Source: JANMZR01 sp040385875 (lineage in GTDB: Bacteria; Bacteroidota; Bacteroidia; Cytophagales; Spirosomataceae). Taken from it: a stretch of 64,000 bases of DNA. The notes under the pieces were generated by a model, which searched no databases, was not told the origin of the DNA, and saw only the letters and a list, made by a program, of their open reading frames with translations. This document shows positions 61,491 to 64,000 of the stretch, one piece after another. Within the stretch, counting starts at the first letter, position 1. Every line of letters begins with the position of its first letter. The stretch lies in the NCBI GenBank assembly GCA_040385875.1, contig JAZKGO010000004.1, positions 1 to 64,000 of the forward strand. The letters run 5' to 3'. The position numbers and the translations under genes are program-made.

Positions 61491-62228
61491 ATGAGATTAA
61501 AAGATAAAGTAGCTATTATAACGGGCGGTGCCAGGGGCATTGGTAAAGCAGCTGTTGAAATTTTTTGCCGAGAAGGTGCAACTGTGATCATTTGGGATAT
61601 GCTAGACGCTGGTGAGCAAACAGCAGAAGAAGTGAGATCCAATGGCGCCGTTTGTGAGTTTATGAAAGTAAGCACAACCGATGTGCCTGCTATTGAAGAG
61701 GCTACTCTTGAGGTTATTGAAAAATATAAAAGAATTGATATTTTGGTGAATAATGCGGGCATTACTCGTGATAAAACTTTGCTGAAAATGAGCCACTTAG
61801 AATGGCAACAAGTGATTGATGTGAACCTCACGGGAGTATTTAATTGCACTAAAACCGTTGCACCTTATATGGTGGAGCAACAATTTGGTCGTATTATTTG
61901 TACCTCTTCAGTAGTGGGAGTGCATGGCAATTTTGGCCAAACCAATTATGCAGCTACCAAAGCAGGTGTAATAGCAATGTGCCGCACTTGGGCAAAAGAA
62001 TTGGGCAAATACAATATTACTGCCAATGCAGTAGCACCTGGATTTATCAAAACTGACATGACGGACGCCATCCCCGAAGAGGTTCGTAATCAGGTAATTG
62101 CAGGTATCCCAAGTCGGCGAATGGGCTTGCCAGAAGACATCGCAAACTGCTATTTGTTTCTGGCGTCTGAAGAGGCGAGTTATGTCAATGGGCAAGTAAT
62201 TGGAGTCAATGGTGGTTCGGCGAGCTAG
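61491..62228 (+). CDS. fabG: 3-oxoacyl-ACP/acetoacetyl-CoA reductase, FabG family
   Basis: 245 residues, classical SDR. TGGARGIGKA (11-20), NNAG (87-90), catalytic Ser140, Tyr153 and Lys157 (YAATK) and the FabG-type ends TRDKTLLKMSHLEWQQVIDV and PGFIKTDMTDAIPEE are present. It reduces 3-ketoacyl thioesters with NADPH. Close resemblance to both FabG and PhaB leaves the carrier (ACP or CoA) open; the neighbouring MaoC gene would fit a CoA role. Convergent with the VOC gene 15 nt away. Confidence 0.9.
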   Translation: MRLKDKVAIITGGARGIGKAAVEIFCREGATVIIWDMLDAGEQTAEEVRSNGAVCEFMKVSTTDVPAIEEATLEVIEKYKRIDILVNNAGITRDKTLLKMSHLEWQQVIDVNLTGVFNCTKTVAPYMVEQQFGRIICTSSVVGVHGNFGQTNYAATKAGVIAMCRTWAKELGKYNITANAVAPGFIKTDMTDAIPEEVRNQVIAGIPSRRMGLPEDIANCYLFLASEEASYVNGQVIGVNGGSAS

Positions 62229-62243
62229 TGTGGTAAACTAAAC

Positions 62244-62609
62244 TCACCCAACCACAAACTCTGGATTATAAATCAAGCCAATGGCATTGCCCCATGGGTC
62301 AAAAACAGAGCTGACTACAATTTCGCCGCCTACATTTGTGGGTGCTTCATTGGCTTTTGCACCAATTAGAATTAGATTATCATAAGCTGCTTGAATGTCT
62401 TCAACACCCCAATAAGTGATTGCATTTTCGGCTTTATTTGGTTTTTGTTCAGGATGCAAGCCTAATTCATAACCTCCAATATTGAAGCCCACATAAAAAG
62501 GTTCATCAAAATAGGGCTCCACTCCGAAAGCTTTTGTGTACCAATCTTTAGCGGCTGAAAGGTCAGAGACCATATAAATAACTGTGCGAAGCCCGAGGAG
62601 TTTTGTCAT
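62244..62609 (-). CDS. VOC-family (glyoxalase/bleomycin-resistance fold) protein
   Basis: 121 residues, two beta-alpha-beta-beta-beta modules: LGLRTVIYMVSDLSAAKDWY, TKAFGVEPYFDEPFYVGFNI, GGYELGLHPEQ in the first and TYWGVEDIQAAYDNLILIGA, FDPWGNAIGLIYNPEF in the second. The acidic metal ligands are not complete by eye, so it could be a binding protein or an enzyme with an unknown substrate. It lies 30 nt downstream of accD and may be co-transcribed with it. Confidence 0.85.
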   Translation of the reverse strand: MTKLLGLRTVIYMVSDLSAAKDWYTKAFGVEPYFDEPFYVGFNIGGYELGLHPEQKPNKAENAITYWGVEDIQAAYDNLILIGAKANEAPTNVGGEIVVSSVFDPWGNAIGLIYNPEFVVG

Positions 62610-62639
62610 GAAATAGTGTGTTTTGAAGGGATAAATAAC

Positions 62640-63482
62640 TTATTTCAACATACCCAAGAGACTTGTAAGTTTATCTTTTAGCTCTTTTCTATCCACAATA
62701 AAATCCAAAAAACCATGATCCAACACAAATTCTGCTGATTGAAAACCTTTTGGAAGGTCTTTGCCAATTGTTTCTCGGATTACACGTGGGCCAGCAAAAC
62801 CAATTAAAGCTCCTGGTTCAGAAATATTAAAGTCGCCCAACATAGCGTAAGAAGCCGTTACCCCTCCTGTTGTGGGGTCTGTCAAAAGTGAAATATAGGG
62901 GACTTTAGCTTCCGCAAGTAGAGCAAGTCTTGCGGAGGTTTTGGCCATTTGCATTAGCGAAAAACCAGCTTCCATCATTCTAGCTCCCCCTGATTTTGAA
63001 ATCATCAAAAAAGGAGTCTTTGTTTTCAAAGATTGGTCAATTGCTCTGGCTATTTTTTCGCCCACAACCGAGCCCATTGAGCCTCCTATAAAACTAAAAT
63101 CCATTGCAGCTACCACGATATCAAGCCCGTTCATTTTGCCATAGGCAGTGCGAACGGCATCATTTAAGCCTGTTTTTTTGATAGTCGCTTTAATTCTATC
63201 AGGATATTTTTTGGTATCTTCAAATTGCAGCGGATCCGCCGAAATCATATCTTTATCTAATTCAACAAATTGATTTTCATCAAAAAGTAAGGAAAAATAA
63301 TCTTTTGATCCGATTTTTTCATGATAATTGCAGTTGGAGCAAGTAAAGGCAAAAAGTGCATGCTCTCGTGTATGCATTACTTTTTTGCATTCTGGGCACT
63401 TGTACCATAAGCCATCAGGAGTCTCTCTCTTTGACTCAGTAGGTGTCTGAATTCCTTTATCTTTTCGGGTAAACCAAGACAT
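62640..63482 (-). CDS. accD: Acetyl-CoA carboxylase carboxyltransferase subunit beta
   Basis: 280 residues. The N-terminal zinc ribbon has Cys29, Cys32, Cys48 and Cys51 (YKCPECKKVMHTREHALFAF then TCSNC). The carboxyltransferase core shows DFSFIGGSMGSVVGEKIARA, the oxyanion region SGGARMMEAGFSLMQMAKTS, LLTDPTTGGVTASYAMLGD and GFAGPRVIRETIGKDLP. With AccA it transfers carboxyl from biotin to acetyl-CoA to form malonyl-CoA. It is divergent from an aldolase gene, sharing a 426-bp upstream region with one perfect -7 box in each direction. Confidence 0.96.
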   Translation of the reverse strand: MSWFTRKDKGIQTPTESKRETPDGLWYKCPECKKVMHTREHALFAFTCSNCNYHEKIGSKDYFSLLFDENQFVELDKDMISADPLQFEDTKKYPDRIKATIKKTGLNDAVRTAYGKMNGLDIVVAAMDFSFIGGSMGSVVGEKIARAIDQSLKTKTPFLMISKSGGARMMEAGFSLMQMAKTSARLALLAEAKVPYISLLTDPTTGGVTASYAMLGDFNISEPGALIGFAGPRVIRETIGKDLPKGFQSAEFVLDHGFLDFIVDRKELKDKLTSLLGMLK

Positions 63483-63604
63483 ATATCTTTATTTGTTGTG
63501 AGGATATTTTCCCCAAATTGTAAATATGAAATTAAACTAATAAAAATAATTTTACTACAAATTATGTTAATTAAATTTAGTTCAATAATTTAGTAAAAGG
63601 GATG

Positions 63605-63612
63605 CAAATATA
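63605..63612 (-). promoter_or_regulatory. Candidate -7 box for accD
   Basis: Minus-strand TATATTTG, perfect consensus, 123 nt before the accD ATG. No TTG at canonical -33 spacing was found. Confidence 0.4.
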
Positions 63613-63730
63613 CCCTATTATTCTAAATCTTTAAAATATTATTGGCTTGCAATCAAATTCGAGAAATATCTAGAATTGTTTATGCAAAATAAAATTTGGT
63701 AAAAATCCAGATTAAGCCAATAAAATCCAT

Positions 63731-63738
63731 TATTTTTG
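63731..63738 (+). promoter_or_regulatory. Candidate -7 box for the aldolase gene
   Basis: TATTTTTG, perfect TAnnTTTG, 170 nt before the ATG at 63909. The nearest TTTG upstream (63695-63698) is farther than the standard spacing. Confidence 0.4.
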
Positions 63739-63908
63739 CACTTTATAAAGAGAAAAATTCAGTTTATTTGTAATATTCTTATAATAAATTTAAGTATTGA
63801 GATATAAATCATCTGAATTCTATAGGATTTATATTTCTTAAAAATCTGAATTGATAACCTTGAGCCAATATTGTTGAACTATACAACCATTTTACTTACA
63901 ATTTTAAC

Positions 63909-64000
63909 ATGTCTAATCTTTCTTCCCAAAAAGGAGTACTTCACGGGGCAGCTGTTCAAGAGCTTTTTGAAATTGCCAAAAAAAATCAATTTGCGCTACC
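63909..64000 (+). CDS. fbaA: Class II fructose-bisphosphate aldolase, 5' end only
   Basis: The last 92 bases encode MSNLSSQKGVLHGAAVQELF then EIAKKNQFALP before the window ends. The GVxxGxxVQxLFxxAKxxxFALP pattern is the N-terminus of long (class IIA) fructose-1,6-bisphosphate aldolases, which split FBP into DHAP and glyceraldehyde-3-phosphate in glycolysis and gluconeogenesis. Zinc ligands lie beyond the window, so the call rests on the first 31 residues only. Confidence 0.75.
   Translation, partial: MSNLSSQKGVLHGAAVQELFEIAKKNQFAL

Larger units (their letters stand above)
63483..63908. other. Divergent upstream region of accD and the aldolase gene
   Basis: 426 bp, AT-rich. Perfect -7 boxes face both ways: TATATTTG leftward (63612-63605) and TATTTTTG rightward (63731-63738). 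The implied leaders are long, about 115 nt for accD and about 165 nt for the aldolase gene. No hairpin or small gene recognised. Confidence 0.5.

Noticed and set aside
1..64000. CRISPR arrays, tRNA or rRNA genes, transposases, prophage
   Set aside because: None was recognised in any intergenic region or frame.

Overview
The window comes from an AT-rich member of the Bacteroidota, most likely the Cytophagales (Leadbetterella/Lacihabitans/Emticicia-like relatives; genus not determinable from the sequence alone). The evidence is paired SusC/SusD proteins, the type IX secretion set GldK-GldL-GldM-GldN with a PorP/SprF protein, DUF4249 lipoproteins, many lipoproteins with a short signal ending in Cys, and several good matches to the Bacteroidota -7 promoter box TAnnTTTG. 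It is a draft scaffold: three runs of exactly 100 N occur at 23073-23172, 32159-32258 and 44051-44150.

Layout. 1-21.2 kb is an outer-membrane nutrient-uptake region: a truncated SusC-type receptor, a SusC/SusD pair followed by a very large FG-GAP/ASPIC lipoprotein, a divergent pentose-type cluster (degenerate-Nudix AraR/NrtR-like regulator, GPH sugar symporter, cytoplasmic GH43 glycosidase), and a second TonB-dependent receptor with two tandem DUF4249 lipoproteins upstream and a cytochrome c/FG-GAP lipoprotein downstream. 21.4-32.3 kb holds uvrC, the T9SS core genes (sprF-like, gldK, gldL, gldM, gldN), hemD, a DUF4271 membrane protein and sucD. 32.5-36.7 kb is an oxidoreductase/acyl-CoA group: dienoyl-CoA isomerase-like protein, SDR, GMC oxidoreductase and its Tat-signal small subunit. 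36.8-40.3 kb is a three-gene glycosyltransferase operon probably using polyprenyl-phosphate sugar. 40.4-43.2 kb has a DUF2520 protein, a KdsC-type phosphatase and Mpl (peptidoglycan recycling). 43.6-52.9 kb is mixed housekeeping: S41 protease, hemA, histidine kinase, LuxE-like protein, DUF721, Kir-type K+ channel, LysM protein, purE, OsmC. 53-64 kb holds purK, a catalytic/non-catalytic M16 protease pair, PAP2 phosphatase, NhaD antiporter, a small HExxH protein, MaoC hydratase, FabG-type reductase, VOC protein, accD and the start of a class II aldolase gene.

Most of this is ordinary chromosomal backbone; I see no phage, transposase, CRISPR array, rRNA or tRNA. The most interesting signals are regulatory and structural: an intrinsic terminator embedded in the signal-peptide codons of the DUF4271 gene just after sucD, a terminator-like hairpin between gldK and gldL, hairpins that overlap the ends of convergent genes, a degenerate-Nudix regulator beside a pentose-utilisation pair, a long repetitive linker in GldN, and a spurious assembly gap in the S41 protease gene that can be repaired because the two contig ends overlap by an identical 55 bp.
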